Part shown: positions 35,674 to 45,417 of the stretch, piece by piece
Layout: the number at the start of each line of letters is the position of its first letter
How positions within the stretch are numbered: the first letter of the stretch is position 1
Assembly (NCBI RefSeq): GCF_009295825.1
Contig: NZ_WHKF01000003.1
Location: 62,001-126,000, forward strand
Source: Marinifilum sp. N1E240
Lineage (GTDB): Bacteria > Bacteroidota > Bacteroidia > Bacteroidales > Marinifilaceae
Length of the DNA: 64,000 bases
Reading direction: 5' to 3'
Notes under the pieces: model-generated
Told to the model about the DNA's origin: nothing
The model's input: only the letters and a program-made list of their open reading frames with translations
Database searches by the model: none
Program-made: the position numbers and the translations under genes

Positions 35674-36414
35674 ATGACAAATAGAATACTAAACCCATAT
35701 ATATCTGTTGACTGTGTAATTTTTGGTTACAACGGTAAAGAGCTACAGGTTCTTCTTGTAGATAGAACACTAATAAGTGAAACCGATGGAACAATAGAGT
35801 TCTCGGATCTTACCTTAACAGGAAATCACTTGTACGAAGATGAAACCATTGAAGAGGCGGCTTATCGTGTTCTTTTCGATTTAACTGGATTGAACAATGT
35901 ATTTCTAGATCAATTCAAAGCATTCGCTCATCCCGATCGTTTGAAAAAAGAAAGAGACAGAAGATGGTTACTTCATGATGGTAGAGATCCTGACAAAAGA
36001 ATTGTATCAATTGGATTCTTCTCCCTATTGGCAACTCAGGATGTAACACTGGAATGGAAAGGAAGAAATGTAAAATGGGTTCCTCTTTCAGAAATTGGAG
36101 AATTGGCTTTCGATCACAACCAAATTGTTGAAGAAGCCTTAAGATCACTTAGAAGTAAAATGAAGCACGAACCAATCGGTTTCGAGTTACTTCCCGAAAA
36201 GTTCAGCCTTACTGAGATGCAACATGTATACGAAGTGATACTTGGAACTGAATTGGACAAGAGAAATTTCAGAAAGAAAATTGCACGCATGAAATATCTG
36301 GTTCCATTGGATGAAAAGCAAAAAGGCGTTGCGCACAAACCTGCCAGACTTTATGTGTTTAGTCGTGATGTGTACGAGAAAACCAGAAAAGAAATGTTTG
36401 ATTTTACTGTGTAA
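35674..36414 (+). CDS. Nudix-domain transcriptional regulator (NrtR/AraR-like)
   Basis: This 246-residue protein has an N-terminal Nudix-fold domain (DCVIFGYNGKELQVLLVDR, about 10-155) and a C-terminal winged-helix domain (FSLTEMQHVYEVILGTELDKRNFRKKIARM, about 170-245). The Nudix box is degenerate: YRVLFDLTGL stands where REUXEEXGU is expected, so the catalytic glutamates are missing and hydrolysis is unlikely. In related regulators the Nudix domain binds a sugar or nucleotide effector. It is the first gene of the beta-glucan operon, 5 nt before the GPH transporter gene, and probably controls it through the two 19-bp repeats upstream. The effector may be a sugar or sugar phosphate from glucoside breakdown. 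Confidence 0.9.
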   Translation: MTNRILNPYISVDCVIFGYNGKELQVLLVDRTLISETDGTIEFSDLTLTGNHLYEDETIEEAAYRVLFDLTGLNNVFLDQFKAFAHPDRLKKERDRRWLLHDGRDPDKRIVSIGFFSLLATQDVTLEWKGRNVKWVPLSEIGELAFDHNQIVEEALRSLRSKMKHEPIGFELLPEKFSLTEMQHVYEVILGTELDKRNFRKKIARMKYLVPLDEKQKGVAHKPARLYVFSRDVYEKTRKEMFDFTV

Positions 36415-36419
36415 AGAAA

Positions 36420-38018
36420 ATGAGTTTGACTTCTAAAATATCAATAAAAGAGAAAATTGGTTACGCTTTAGGTGATGGTGCAGCAAACATCGCCTGGCGT
36501 GGAGTAGCTACATTTCTATTCATTTTTTACACAGATGTTTTTGGTCTGGCACCTGCAGCAGTTGGAGTATTGATGTTGGTTGCTCGTTCATCGGATGGAA
36601 TCAGTGACGTATTAATGGGCATAGCAGGCGATAGAACCAATACCAGATATGGTAAATTCAGACCCTGGATTTTATTTACAGCCATCCCTCTTGGCGTTAT
36701 TCTATCACTTCTCTTTACCTCTCCGAATCTTTCGGATACTGGAAAAATCATTTATGCTTATACTACCTACATTTTATTCACACTAATTTACACAGCCAAC
36801 AATATTCCTTACGGGGCACTAATGGCGGTAATGACAGGTGATGATAAGGAAAGAACAAGTATTGGTTCGTACCGAATGGTTGGCGCTTTTGCAGGTGGTA
36901 TGCTGGTACAGGGAGCTCTCCTATTTTTGGTTGCCAATTTTGGAAACATCAACCCAAATATCAAAGTTCAAGAACTTGAAAAAGACAAATTCCAGGTTAC
37001 GGTATCGGCTTATAATGATATCGAAAATGTAAACATCAAAACCAAAAATGGGATTGCCAATTTCATTTGGGAGAATAATACTAACACGGACAACACGCCA
37101 ACACCGGGAAAGAGTTTCAGTATAGAATCAAACAAAGAATATGCATTCATTGTAAGTGGTGAAGAAAATTTGAATAAAGATCAAATAATTGTAATCGATC
37201 AGAAAAGTGGTTACTCCTATTCTATGTATTTGATGGCTGTTTTTTTAGCGCTGTTCATGTTAATTACATTTTGGAGCACGAAGGAAAGAATTCACCCCCC
37301 TAAAGAACAAGAGAACAATCTGCTGAAAGATTTAAAAGATTTAGTGCAGAACAAACCATGGTTGGTATTATTAACCATTGGCTTGATTTTTAGCATCTAC
37401 AATTCAATTAAGCAAGGTATTGTAGTGATTTATTTCACTCACTATCTGCACAATCAATTACTGGCAGCATCTTTTATGGTTGCCCTTATGTTTGCTTCGA
37501 TTGCTGGTGCTATGATTACAGCTCCTCTAAGCAAAAAATTAGGAAAGAAAAAACTATTTATTTACGCACTTATATTCTCAGGAATCACCAATGCATCTAT
37601 CATATTTTGTGGATCAACTGATATTTCAGCAATTTTCGTTTTAGGAATTGTATCGGAGTTTGCCGCTGCTATTTTCCCAACACTATTCTTTGCTATGCTT
37701 GGTGATGCTGCCGATTATTCTGAATTCAAAAATGGTCGTCGTGCCACTGGTTTAATTTATTCTGCCGGTTCATTTGCTACCAAATTTGGAGGAGGTCTTG
37801 CTGGTGCCATTATAGGCTTTGTTTTGGCTGCCTTCCATTACAATGGACAGGATCATATTGCCATACAAGGAGCTATTCCAGGAATTAAAATGCTAATGAG
37901 TTGGATACCTGCAATTATAGCAATCTTAGGTGCCCTATTCATGACTATTTATCCATTAAATCAGAATAAAATGGATAAAATTACAAGAGAGTTAGAAACA
38001 AGAAGATTAACAAGTTAA
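36420..38018 (+). CDS. GPH-family (melibiose carrier-like) sugar symporter with extra periplasmic segment
   Basis: This 532-residue inner-membrane transporter has family motifs [56 protein letters not shown] and [27 protein letters not shown]. Between membrane segments 5 and 6 (about residues 174-266) there is an insertion of about 90 residues that is polar and beta-rich ([35 protein letters not shown]). By standard topology it faces the periplasm. Usual family members are about 450-480 residues. Lying between the Nudix regulator and GH94 genes (11-nt gap to GH94), it most likely imports the beta-glucoside disaccharide that GH94 splits. Confidence 0.92.
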   Translation: MSLTSKISIKEKIGYALGDGAANIAWRGVATFLFIFYTDVFGLAPAAVGVLMLVARSSDGISDVLMGIAGDRTNTRYGKFRPWILFTAIPLGVILSLLFTSPNLSDTGKIIYAYTTYILFTLIYTANNIPYGALMAVMTGDDKERTSIGSYRMVGAFAGGMLVQGALLFLVANFGNINPNIKVQELEKDKFQVTVSAYNDIENVNIKTKNGIANFIWENNTNTDNTPTPGKSFSIESNKEYAFIVSGEENLNKDQIIVIDQKSGYSYSMYLMAVFLALFMLITFWSTKERIHPPKEQENNLLKDLKDLVQNKPWLVLLTIGLIFSIYNSIKQGIVVIYFTHYLHNQLLAASFMVALMFASIAGAMITAPLSKKLGKKKLFIYALIFSGITNASIIFCGSTDISAIFVLGIVSEFAAAIFPTLFFAMLGDAADYSEFKNGRRATGLIYSAGSFATKFGGGLAGAIIGFVLAAFHYNGQDHIAIQGAIPGIKMLMSWIPAIIAILGALFMTIYPLNQNKMDKITRELETRRLTS

Positions 38019-38029
38019 TTCAAAATATT

Positions 38030-40462
38030 ATGAAGTACGGTTTCTTTGACGATGCCAATAAGGAGTATGTAATTAACTCACCAAAAACACCATTTCCTTG
38101 GATCAATTACCTTGGAAATAAGGATTTTTTCGGGTTGATTTCGAATACAGCGGGAGGATATACATTTTACAAAGATGCCAAGTTCCGTAGATTAACAAGA
38201 TATCGTTACAATAACGTTCCTGTTGATACAGGAGGACGTTACTACTATATTAAAGATGAAGATACAGTTTGGAATCCTGGCTTTAAACCTACACAAACTG
38301 CATTAGATCATTACGAATGTCGTCATGGTTTAGGATATACGCGATTTCTAAGCAAGAAAAATGATATTTCTTCAGACCTTCTTTGTTTTATTCCATTGGA
38401 TTATATGGGAGAAGTTCACCTTTTGAAGTTGAAAAATGATTCAAATCAAGCTAAAAAAATAAAGTTGTTCTCTTTTGCAGAATGGTGCCTTTGGAATGCC
38501 GAAGATGATATGACCAACTTCCAACGTAATCTGTCAACTGGTGAAGTTGAAGTTGAAGGATCAACCATCTATCACAAAACGGAATACAAAGAGCGCAGAA
38601 ATCATTTCGCTTTCTTCTCTGTAAATGCTGATATCGATGGTTTTGATACAGATCGAGAATCTTTCGTAGGAATACACAATGGTTTCAACAATCCGGAAGT
38701 GATTGAAGTAGGTAAAGCTAAAAACAGTATAGCACACGGATGGTCGCCAATTGCTTCGCATTATATCGAGATTGAATTGCAGCCCGGAGAAAAGAGAGAA
38801 TTCGTTTTTACATTGGGATATGTGGAGAATAAGCAAGAAGAGAAGTGGAGTTCTAAAGGTGTAATCAACAAAAGCAAAGCAGTTGAAATGCTGAAGCAGT
38901 TTGATTCATCTTCGAAAGTAGATGCGGCATTCAATAACCTGCAATCCTATTGGAGTAAATTACTTGAAACTTACCAGTTGCAAAGCTATGAACCAGAATT
39001 GAACCGAATGGTGAACATCTGGAATCAATACCAATGTATGGTTACCTTTAATATGTCGCGAAGTGCCAGCTTCTTCGAAAGTGGTATTGGTCGCGGAATG
39101 GGTTTTAGGGATTCAAACCAGGATTTAATTGGTTTTGTACACCAAATTCCAGAATTGGCTCGCGAGCGAATTTTAGATATAGCAGCAACACAATTCGAGG
39201 ATGGTGGATGCTACCATCAATATCAACCTTTAACAAAAATGGGCAACCATGCTTTGGGTGGAGATTTTAATGATGATCCATTGTGGTTGATTCTTTCTGT
39301 TACTGCATACATCAAGGAAACCGGAGACTTTGGAATACTCGAAGAACAAGTTCCCTTTGATAATGATGAGAGCAAAGCCAAGAGTTTATTTGAGCATTTG
39401 CATGCTTCTTTTTATCATGTAGTGAACAATTTGGGACCTCATCAATTGCCACTTATTGGTCGTGCCGATTGGAATGACTGCTTGAACCTGAATTGCTTTT
39501 CTGATAATCCAAATGAATCATTTCAAACCACAGGTAACAAAAAAGGAAGAACTGCTGAATCACTAATGATTGCCGGATTGTTTGTTGTTTATGGCAAAGA
39601 GTACGTGAAGCTTTGCAAGAGAATTGGCAAAGATCAGGATGCTAGTAAAGCTCAAAAGCATGTAGATAACATGAGCGGAGCTGTAAAAATGAGTGGTTGG
39701 GATGGAGATTGGTACCTACGAGCTTACGACTATTTTGGCAATAAAGTAGGATCGAAAGAGAATGAGGAAGGTAAGATCTTTATAGAATCGCAAGGATGGT
39801 GTACAATGGCTGAAATTGGAGCTGAAGATGGCATGCCTGAAAAAGCACTGAATAGTGTAAAAGAAATGCTGGATACACCTTATGGTATTGTTCTCAACAA
39901 TCCAGCTTTCACTGAATATAAAATTGAATATGGCGAAATATCTACTTACCCTGCAGGATATAAAGAGAATGCAGGTATTTTCTGTCACAACAATCCCTGG
40001 ATAATTATTGGTGAAACCTTATTGGGAAGAGGAGATCAGGCATGGGAATATTTTAAGAAAATATGTCCTGCTTATTTAGAAGAAATAAGTGAATTGCATA
40101 AAGTAGAGCCTTACGTTTATTGCCAAATGATTGCTGGAAAGGATGCTTTTAAACCTGGAGAAGGAAAAAATAGTTGGTTGACTGGCACAGCATCCTGGAA
40201 TTTCTATACAGCAACACAATACATACTAGGCATACAACCTGATTATGATGGATTGAGAATTGATCCATGTATTCCAAAGGAGTGGAAAGAATATTCGGTT
40301 ACTCGAAAATTCAGAGGTGCAACTTATTTCATCCATATTACCAATCTACATGAAAAATGTAAGGGTGTTAAATCAATAAAAATAAACGGAGAAAAAATAA
40401 ATGGAAACATTATTCCCGTTCAAAAACCAGGAGAATATAAGATTGAAATTGCATTAGAATAA
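38030..40462 (+). CDS. GH94 phosphorylase, cellobiose phosphorylase-like
   Basis: This 810-residue cytoplasmic enzyme has no signal peptide and uses phosphate to split a beta-glucosyl disaccharide into glucose-1-phosphate and glucose (or another acceptor). N-terminal beta-sandwich ([22 protein letters not shown]), then an (alpha/alpha)6 barrel with [41 protein letters not shown] and [13 protein letters not shown]; the Asp480/Asp483 motif contains the expected general acid. Segments and length resemble cellobiose phosphorylase, but laminaribiose, gentiobiose-like or other beta-linked specificity cannot be excluded. With the GPH importer it forms an energy-saving intracellular route for disaccharides of the GH30/GH3 locus. 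Confidence 0.93.
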   Translation: MKYGFFDDANKEYVINSPKTPFPWINYLGNKDFFGLISNTAGGYTFYKDAKFRRLTRYRYNNVPVDTGGRYYYIKDEDTVWNPGFKPTQTALDHYECRHGLGYTRFLSKKNDISSDLLCFIPLDYMGEVHLLKLKNDSNQAKKIKLFSFAEWCLWNAEDDMTNFQRNLSTGEVEVEGSTIYHKTEYKERRNHFAFFSVNADIDGFDTDRESFVGIHNGFNNPEVIEVGKAKNSIAHGWSPIASHYIEIELQPGEKREFVFTLGYVENKQEEKWSSKGVINKSKAVEMLKQFDSSSKVDAAFNNLQSYWSKLLETYQLQSYEPELNRMVNIWNQYQCMVTFNMSRSASFFESGIGRGMGFRDSNQDLIGFVHQIPELARERILDIAATQFEDGGCYHQYQPLTKMGNHALGGDFNDDPLWLILSVTAYIKETGDFGILEEQVPFDNDESKAKSLFEHLHASFYHVVNNLGPHQLPLIGRADWNDCLNLNCFSDNPNESFQTTGNKKGRTAESLMIAGLFVVYGKEYVKLCKRIGKDQDASKAQKHVDNMSGAVKMSGWDGDWYLRAYDYFGNKVGSKENEEGKIFIESQGWCTMAEIGAEDGMPEKALNSVKEMLDTPYGIVLNNPAFTEYKIEYGEISTYPAGYKENAGIFCHNNPWIIIGETLLGRGDQAWEYFKKICPAYLEEISELHKVEPYVYCQMIAGKDAFKPGEGKNSWLTGTASWNFYTATQYILGIQPDYDGLRIDPCIPKEWKEYSVTRKFRGATYFIHITNLHEKCKGVKSIKINGEKINGNIIPVQKPGEYKIEIALE

Positions 40463-40534
40463 TTAGAAACAGATAGAATTCTAACCCTAAATATACCCGA
40501 TATGAATGATTTCAATATTAATACAAATAAAAGA

Positions 40535-40569
40535 TGCCGAAAGGAGTTGTTGGTCCAGTCCTTCCGGCA
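40535..40569 (+). promoter_or_regulatory. Leader hairpin before third susC
   Basis: TGCCGAAAGGA (40535-40545) and TCCTTCCGGCA (40559-40569) form an 11-bp stem with a single A-C mismatch and a 13-nt loop. It ends 25 nt before the preferred susC ATG at 40595. It argues that the upstream in-frame ATG at 40502 is not the true start and that the leader has a regulatory or processing role. Confidence 0.7.
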
Positions 40570-40594
40570 AATAATTCATAACAAATTAACGCTA

Positions 40595-43500
40595 ATGAAT
40601 CACTTCAAATTTATGAAAAAATCTAACAATTCTAGGGCAACCTTATCCTATTCGGATAATGGTAAGCAAACGAGTGGGAATTGGTTGATGAAACCAGCTC
40701 TCTTTCTACTAGCTGTTTTAATGAGTACAGCTATGGTTTTTGCTCAAAATTCGGATAAAACAATTTCCGGTAAAGTAACCGATTCATCTGGTCTTGGTCT
40801 ACCAGGTGTTAACATCTCTATTAAGGGAACAACCATTGGTACAGTTTCTAATATCGATGGAGATTACAGTATCACCGCAAGTCCCGAAAACCATATCGTA
40901 TTTAGTTTTATTGGTCACACCACACAAGAGATTTTTGTTGGCGATCAAACTACAATCAACGTAGTAATGATGGAAGATGCACTAAGTGTAGACGAAGTTG
41001 TTGTTATTGGTTATGGTGTTAAAAAAAAGAGTTTGGTTACCGGATCCATCTCCAGTGTAAAATCTGAAGACATTCAAAATGTTCCTGTTTCAAGAGCCGA
41101 TCAAGCCATTCAAGGTAAAACTGCTGGTGTTTCTATCCTATCTACTTCAGGTTCTCCTGGAGCAGGTGCTAAAATTAGAATTCGCGGTGTCAACTCAAAC
41201 GGAAATTCCAATCCATTGTTTATTGTTGATGGAATGAAAACTGGTGATATCAATAATATTGATCCGGGTGATATTGAATCTATGGAAGTTCTTAAAGATG
41301 CAGCCTCGGCAGCAATTTATGGTACCGAAGGTGCAAATGGTGTAATCATGATTACGACCAAGAGCGGTAAACCTGGAGCTTCTAAAATTTCTTATGATTT
41401 TCAATATGGATTCCAATCCTCACGAAGCGATTTGGATTTGATGAATGCTGAAGAATATAAAAATTGGATGGAAGAATCTGGCGCAGGAACTGTTACTTTA
41501 AATGGAAACGATACCGATTGGTTAGACGAACTTTTTGAAGTTGCACCAATGCAAAAGCATCACTTAAGCTTCTCAGGTGGTAGCGAAAAAACAACCTACC
41601 TAATTTCCGGTTCATACTATTCTCAGAATGGTATTGTTGGTGATGATAAGGCAAAATACGAACGTTTTACTGCTCGCGCGAATGTAAAAAGTCAACTTAA
41701 GGAATGGTTAGAGGTTGGAAATAGCTTTAGTTTCTCACACTCAAAACAAAAATACATTGGTGAAGATGATGAGTACAGAAGTCCTGTAAATTCAGCTCTT
41801 TTACTTGATCCTTTAACTCCTGTAACATATGAAGATACTCCTGCTAGAGTACAAGATCTTCTTGATAAAGGAAACACAATTCTAAAAAACAAAAGTGGCA
41901 AATACTACGGTTTACCTGAGTATGCAACAGGTGAAATTTCTAACCCTCTTGCATTATTGGACACCTATAGAAATAACATTATTCAGGACAAAATTCTTGG
42001 AAATGTTTATGCAACCATTAAACCTATCAAAGGACTTTCTTTTACTTCCAGAATTGGTTTGGATTTAACTTATCAAACCGATCACAACTGGGCTCCTGAA
42101 TATTACTTCTCAGATGAAAGTAAAAATCCTGAAACCTATGTAAATGATGACATCAACAAATGGTACACCTGGTTATGGGAGAACTTTGCTTCTTACAACA
42201 AAGCATTTGGCGATCATGACTTCACAATTTTAGCTGGTTATTCTGCTGAAGAATCAAAAAGTCCAGAATACAACATGCACTCTGGTCCTTTAGCTAAGGA
42301 AGGTAGTCAATATGCTCATCAGGGATATGCTACAGGAAATGATGCTGACAAAATAGACGGTAGCTATGAAGAACATGCGATGACTTCATTCTTTGGACGT
42401 TTATCATACAACTACCTAAACAGATACATGTTGGAATTTTCGATAAGACGTGATGCTGCGGACGTATTTCCGAAGGATAACCAATCGGCAGTTTTCTCGG
42501 CATTTTCTGCAGGTTGGACTATTTCTGAAGAAGATTTCTTCGATATCAAAGGAATCGATTTCCTAAAACTACGTGCCAGTTGGGGTGAAAATGGTAGTAG
42601 ATCTAACATACCAGGAAATGAAGATCAGATGTTCTATACCTTTGGACACAAATATCCGGGAAGTGATGAAAACGATAATTATCAATCAGGTGCTGCTATT
42701 GAAAAACATCCAAATCCTGATTTAAAATGGGAGACTACTGAACAGCTTGACCTTGGTTTTGATTTAAGAGCATTGAATGGAAAGATCTCCTTTTCTGCCG
42801 ATTATTACCATAAAAAAACAAAGGACTTATTAGCAGAAGGTAGTGGTCCATTATCAACGGGTAGGGATTTTCCTATTCAGAATGTAGGAGATGTTACAAA
42901 CAAAGGATTTGACTTTGAATTGGGTTACACCAATAGAGATCATGAATTCAAATACAGTGTCAACCTTAATTTATCTACTCTTGATAATGAGGTTACCAGA
43001 TTGGATGTAGACTCTCCTGTTGAAGGGGATAATTTAAGAGGATACAACTTAACTTGGTTTGAAGAAGGACTCCCAATTTGGTACTTTAAAGGCTTTAAAA
43101 CTGATGGTGTAAACTCTACAAACGGAGAGGTCAATGTTGTTGATGTTAATGGAGATGGAGAAATCACAGATGCTGACCAAACCTATATTGGAGATCCTCA
43201 TGCAGATATTTTGTATGGTGCTACCTTCAATGCTCAATACAAAGGATTCGATTTGAATCTTTTTATTCAAGGTTCGAAAGGAAACGATGTATTTATGGGC
43301 TGGTTCCGTTCTGACAGACAATTCTCTAACAAGCCAAAATTCATGTATGATGATCGTTGGACACCAAACAACACAAACGCGAGTCGTCCAGCTGCAAATA
43401 ACGACGACAATCATATTTACCGAAGTGATTTAATGGTTTCTGATGGTTCTTACATGAGAATCAAACAAATCCAATTGGGTTATACTTTACCACAATCAAT

Positions 43501-43684
43501 ACTAGAAAAAGTAGGTATCGATCGTGCAAGAGTATTTGTCTCTCTTGATGACTTTTTCACCTTTACTGATTACGAAGGTTTAGATCCTGAAGCAGGAAGT
43601 TCTGACAATACACGACAAGGTGTTGATAGAGGATTATATCCAATTGCAGGAAAAGTAATTTTTGGTGTATCTGTAAACTTCTAA
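40595..43684 (+). CDS. SusC-family TonB-linked outer-membrane transporter
   Basis: This is an importer of about 1029 residues. The frame is open from 40502; the ATG at 40595 (MNHFKFMKKSNNS) or 40613 is preferred because the sequence before it forms a hairpin and looks non-coding. The long polar N-region before the signal core (ALFLLAVLMSTAMVFAQ) is common in this family. A carboxypeptidase-regulatory-like domain (SGKVTDSSGLGLPGVNISIKGT), TonB-box-like VVVIGYGVKKKS, plug (RADQAIQGKTAGVSI, MEVLKDAASAAIYGTEGANGVI) and barrel to VIFGVSVNF follow. It partners the SusD at 43801-45336 and would import the glucan oligosaccharide of the GH30/GH3/GH94 locus. Confidence 0.94.
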   Translation: MNHFKFMKKSNNSRATLSYSDNGKQTSGNWLMKPALFLLAVLMSTAMVFAQNSDKTISGKVTDSSGLGLPGVNISIKGTTIGTVSNIDGDYSITASPENHIVFSFIGHTTQEIFVGDQTTINVVMMEDALSVDEVVVIGYGVKKKSLVTGSISSVKSEDIQNVPVSRADQAIQGKTAGVSILSTSGSPGAGAKIRIRGVNSNGNSNPLFIVDGMKTGDINNIDPGDIESMEVLKDAASAAIYGTEGANGVIMITTKSGKPGASKISYDFQYGFQSSRSDLDLMNAEEYKNWMEESGAGTVTLNGNDTDWLDELFEVAPMQKHHLSFSGGSEKTTYLISGSYYSQNGIVGDDKAKYERFTARANVKSQLKEWLEVGNSFSFSHSKQKYIGEDDEYRSPVNSALLLDPLTPVTYEDTPARVQDLLDKGNTILKNKSGKYYGLPEYATGEISNPLALLDTYRNNIIQDKILGNVYATIKPIKGLSFTSRIGLDLTYQTDHNWAPEYYFSDESKNPETYVNDDINKWYTWLWENFASYNKAFGDHDFTILAGYSAEESKSPEYNMHSGPLAKEGSQYAHQGYATGNDADKIDGSYEEHAMTSFFGRLSYNYLNRYMLEFSIRRDAADVFPKDNQSAVFSAFSAGWTISEEDFFDIKGIDFLKLRASWGENGSRSNIPGNEDQMFYTFGHKYPGSDENDNYQSGAAIEKHPNPDLKWETTEQLDLGFDLRALNGKISFSADYYHKKTKDLLAEGSGPLSTGRDFPIQNVGDVTNKGFDFELGYTNRDHEFKYSVNLNLSTLDNEVTRLDVDSPVEGDNLRGYNLTWFEEGLPIWYFKGFKTDGVNSTNGEVNVVDVNGDGEITDADQTYIGDPHADILYGATFNAQYKGFDLNLFIQGSKGNDVFMGWFRSDRQFSNKPKFMYDDRWTPNNTNASRPAANNDDNHIYRSDLMVSDGSYMRIKQIQLGYTLPQSILEKVGIDRARVFVSLDDFFTFTDYEGLDPEAGSSDNTRQGVDRGLYPIAGKVIFGVSVNF

Positions 43685-43688
43685 TATT

Positions 43689-43715
43689 AAAAACGGAACA
43701 AATCAAACGTTTTTT
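43689..43715 (+). promoter_or_regulatory. Hairpin between third susC and susD
   Basis: AAAAACG (43689-43695) and CGTTTTT (43708-43714) form a 7-bp stem with a 12-nt loop followed by U residues, a few nt after the susC stop. A longer imperfect pairing (TTATTCAATAATTA near 43714 with TGATTGTTGAATAA near 43747) extends the structure. Together these could attenuate or process the transcript before susD. Confidence 0.5.
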
Positions 43716-43800
43716 ATTCAATAATTAATAACTCATACAAGAAAATGATTGTTGAATAATGACAAGTTCCATCTGATCATAACATGAAAAATATAAACAG

Positions 43801-45336
43801 ATGAAATATTCAAAGTACTATAAATACATAATAGGATTAGCTCTGACTTTTTCTATTGCTTCGTGTAACGAAGATGACTTTCTGGATAAGGAACCTATAG
43901 GTAAACTGTCGACTGAAACCTACATGGAAACAGATGCCGAAGTAAAAACAGTAATTGTTGGTATTTACAACTCTATGCAGAATAACTTTTCCAGTGGAGC
44001 CTGGGCAAGTGTTTATTTTATTAAAAACTTACCGGCTGATGATTGTTTGGCTGGTTCATCGCCTGGTGATCAAACCGGATATCAAAACATTGATGATTTT
44101 GCAATTCAAACCACTAGCGCGAAGATTGAAGGCATTTGGACTAACTTTTACAAAGCGATTAGTTCCGCCAATACCATTATCAATTTAGTTGAGCCGGAAA
44201 CAGATGCAAAAAAAGAAATGATTGCTGAAGCAAAAGCTCTTCGTGCATATCAATACTTCGAAATGGTTACACTATTTGGTGGTGTACCCCTTATGACTAC
44301 AAATCCGGTTAGCTCTGCTGATTATCATTTACCAAGATCATCAGCTGAAGAAGTTTATACTCAAATTGAAAAGGATTTTTCTGAAGCTATTGTTGATCTC
44401 CCATTAAAGAGTGAGTACAGTGCTCCTGATCAATATCGTTTTTCAAAAGGAACTGCTCAGGCATACTATGGAAAAGCTCTTTTGTATCAGAAAAAGTATG
44501 CGGAAGCTGCCACTCAACTTGCCTCTGTTATAAGTAGTAATGAGTACGATCTAGAACCTGACTTTGCTGATGTTTGGACAAAAGAAACAGAATTTGGACA
44601 AGAATCATTATTCGAAATTTCATATACCGCACAAGAATCTTATGATTGGGGAAATTTCCCTTGGGGTGGAGGTAACGAAAACAATATTGAAATTCAATTG
44701 CAAGGTCCTCGAAGCAACTTATTCAACATTTCAGGATCAAGTTTAGACATTGCTAATGGTTGGGGTTTTAACATGCCTTCTGCTAAAATTGGTCAGGCTT
44801 TTATTGATGCTGGAGATACTGAGCGTGGAAATGCAACGCTAATGTCAGCTGCAGATTTTGAAGCAACTGGTGGAGTTATTGAAGATCCAAATGCTCATGA
44901 TTACGAAGGATTCATGCGTTTAAAATATGTAACCAAACCATCTGAAACAAGTGAAAGTGGTGTGCCAGATTTGAATTATACCGTAAACTGGCGATTGATG
45001 CGCTATGCTGATGTTTTACTAATGGCAGCCGAAGCTTATCACTTTTCAAGTAGTCCGGGACAAGCATTAATTGAGATCAATAAAGTAAGATCTCGTGCAG
45101 GTTTATCAGATATTACAGGATCAGATGATATGTTTCAGGCTATTGTTAGTGAACGACAGTTAGAGCTCGCTTTTGAAGGAAGCAGATATTGGGATTTAGT
45201 TCGTTGGGATCTTGCAGTTCAAGAGCTTGGGAATTTAGGATACACGGCTAACAAACACGAGTTGTTTCCTATTCCTCAAAATGAAATTATTGCGAATAAT
45301 GCAATGAGTGAAACTGATCAGAATCCTGGTTATTAA
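43801..45336 (+). CDS. SusD/RagB-family glycan-binding lipoprotein
   Basis: This 511-residue partner of the upstream SusC has the lipobox SIASC followed by NEDDFLDKEP, the acidic surface-export pattern. Family segments: TETYMETDAEVKTVIVGIYNSMQ, WTNFYKAISSANTIINLVEPE, ALRAYQYFEMVTLFGGVPLMT, RYADVLLMAAEAYHF and RQLELAFEGSRYWDLVRWDLAV. It would bind the glucan at the cell surface as the lid of SusC. A perfect 11-bp hairpin separates it from the GH30 gene. Confidence 0.95.
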   Translation: MKYSKYYKYIIGLALTFSIASCNEDDFLDKEPIGKLSTETYMETDAEVKTVIVGIYNSMQNNFSSGAWASVYFIKNLPADDCLAGSSPGDQTGYQNIDDFAIQTTSAKIEGIWTNFYKAISSANTIINLVEPETDAKKEMIAEAKALRAYQYFEMVTLFGGVPLMTTNPVSSADYHLPRSSAEEVYTQIEKDFSEAIVDLPLKSEYSAPDQYRFSKGTAQAYYGKALLYQKKYAEAATQLASVISSNEYDLEPDFADVWTKETEFGQESLFEISYTAQESYDWGNFPWGGGNENNIEIQLQGPRSNLFNISGSSLDIANGWGFNMPSAKIGQAFIDAGDTERGNATLMSAADFEATGGVIEDPNAHDYEGFMRLKYVTKPSETSESGVPDLNYTVNWRLMRYADVLLMAAEAYHFSSSPGQALIEINKVRSRAGLSDITGSDDMFQAIVSERQLELAFEGSRYWDLVRWDLAVQELGNLGYTANKHELFPIPQNEIIANNAMSETDQNPGY

Positions 45337-45359
45337 AAACAACTACATACAATTATAAA

Positions 45360-45386
45360 AAGACTACCTCACTTGGAGGTAGTCTT
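45360..45386 (+). promoter_or_regulatory. Perfect hairpin between susD and GH30
   Basis: AAGACTACCTC (45360-45370) and GAGGTAGTCTT (45376-45386) form an 11-bp perfect stem with a 5-nt loop. The following CCCCTATTTTA is not a clean U-run, so partial termination or 3'-end protection of the susCD message is likelier than complete termination. It lies 24 nt after susD and 31 nt before GH30. Confidence 0.8.
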
Positions 45387-45417
45387 CCCCTATTTTATGG
45401 ATTAAGAACCATTTACT

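Noticed and set aside
43049-43414. 121-residue antisense frame within the third susC
   Set aside because: Shadow of a strong coding sequence, no plausible start context or family.
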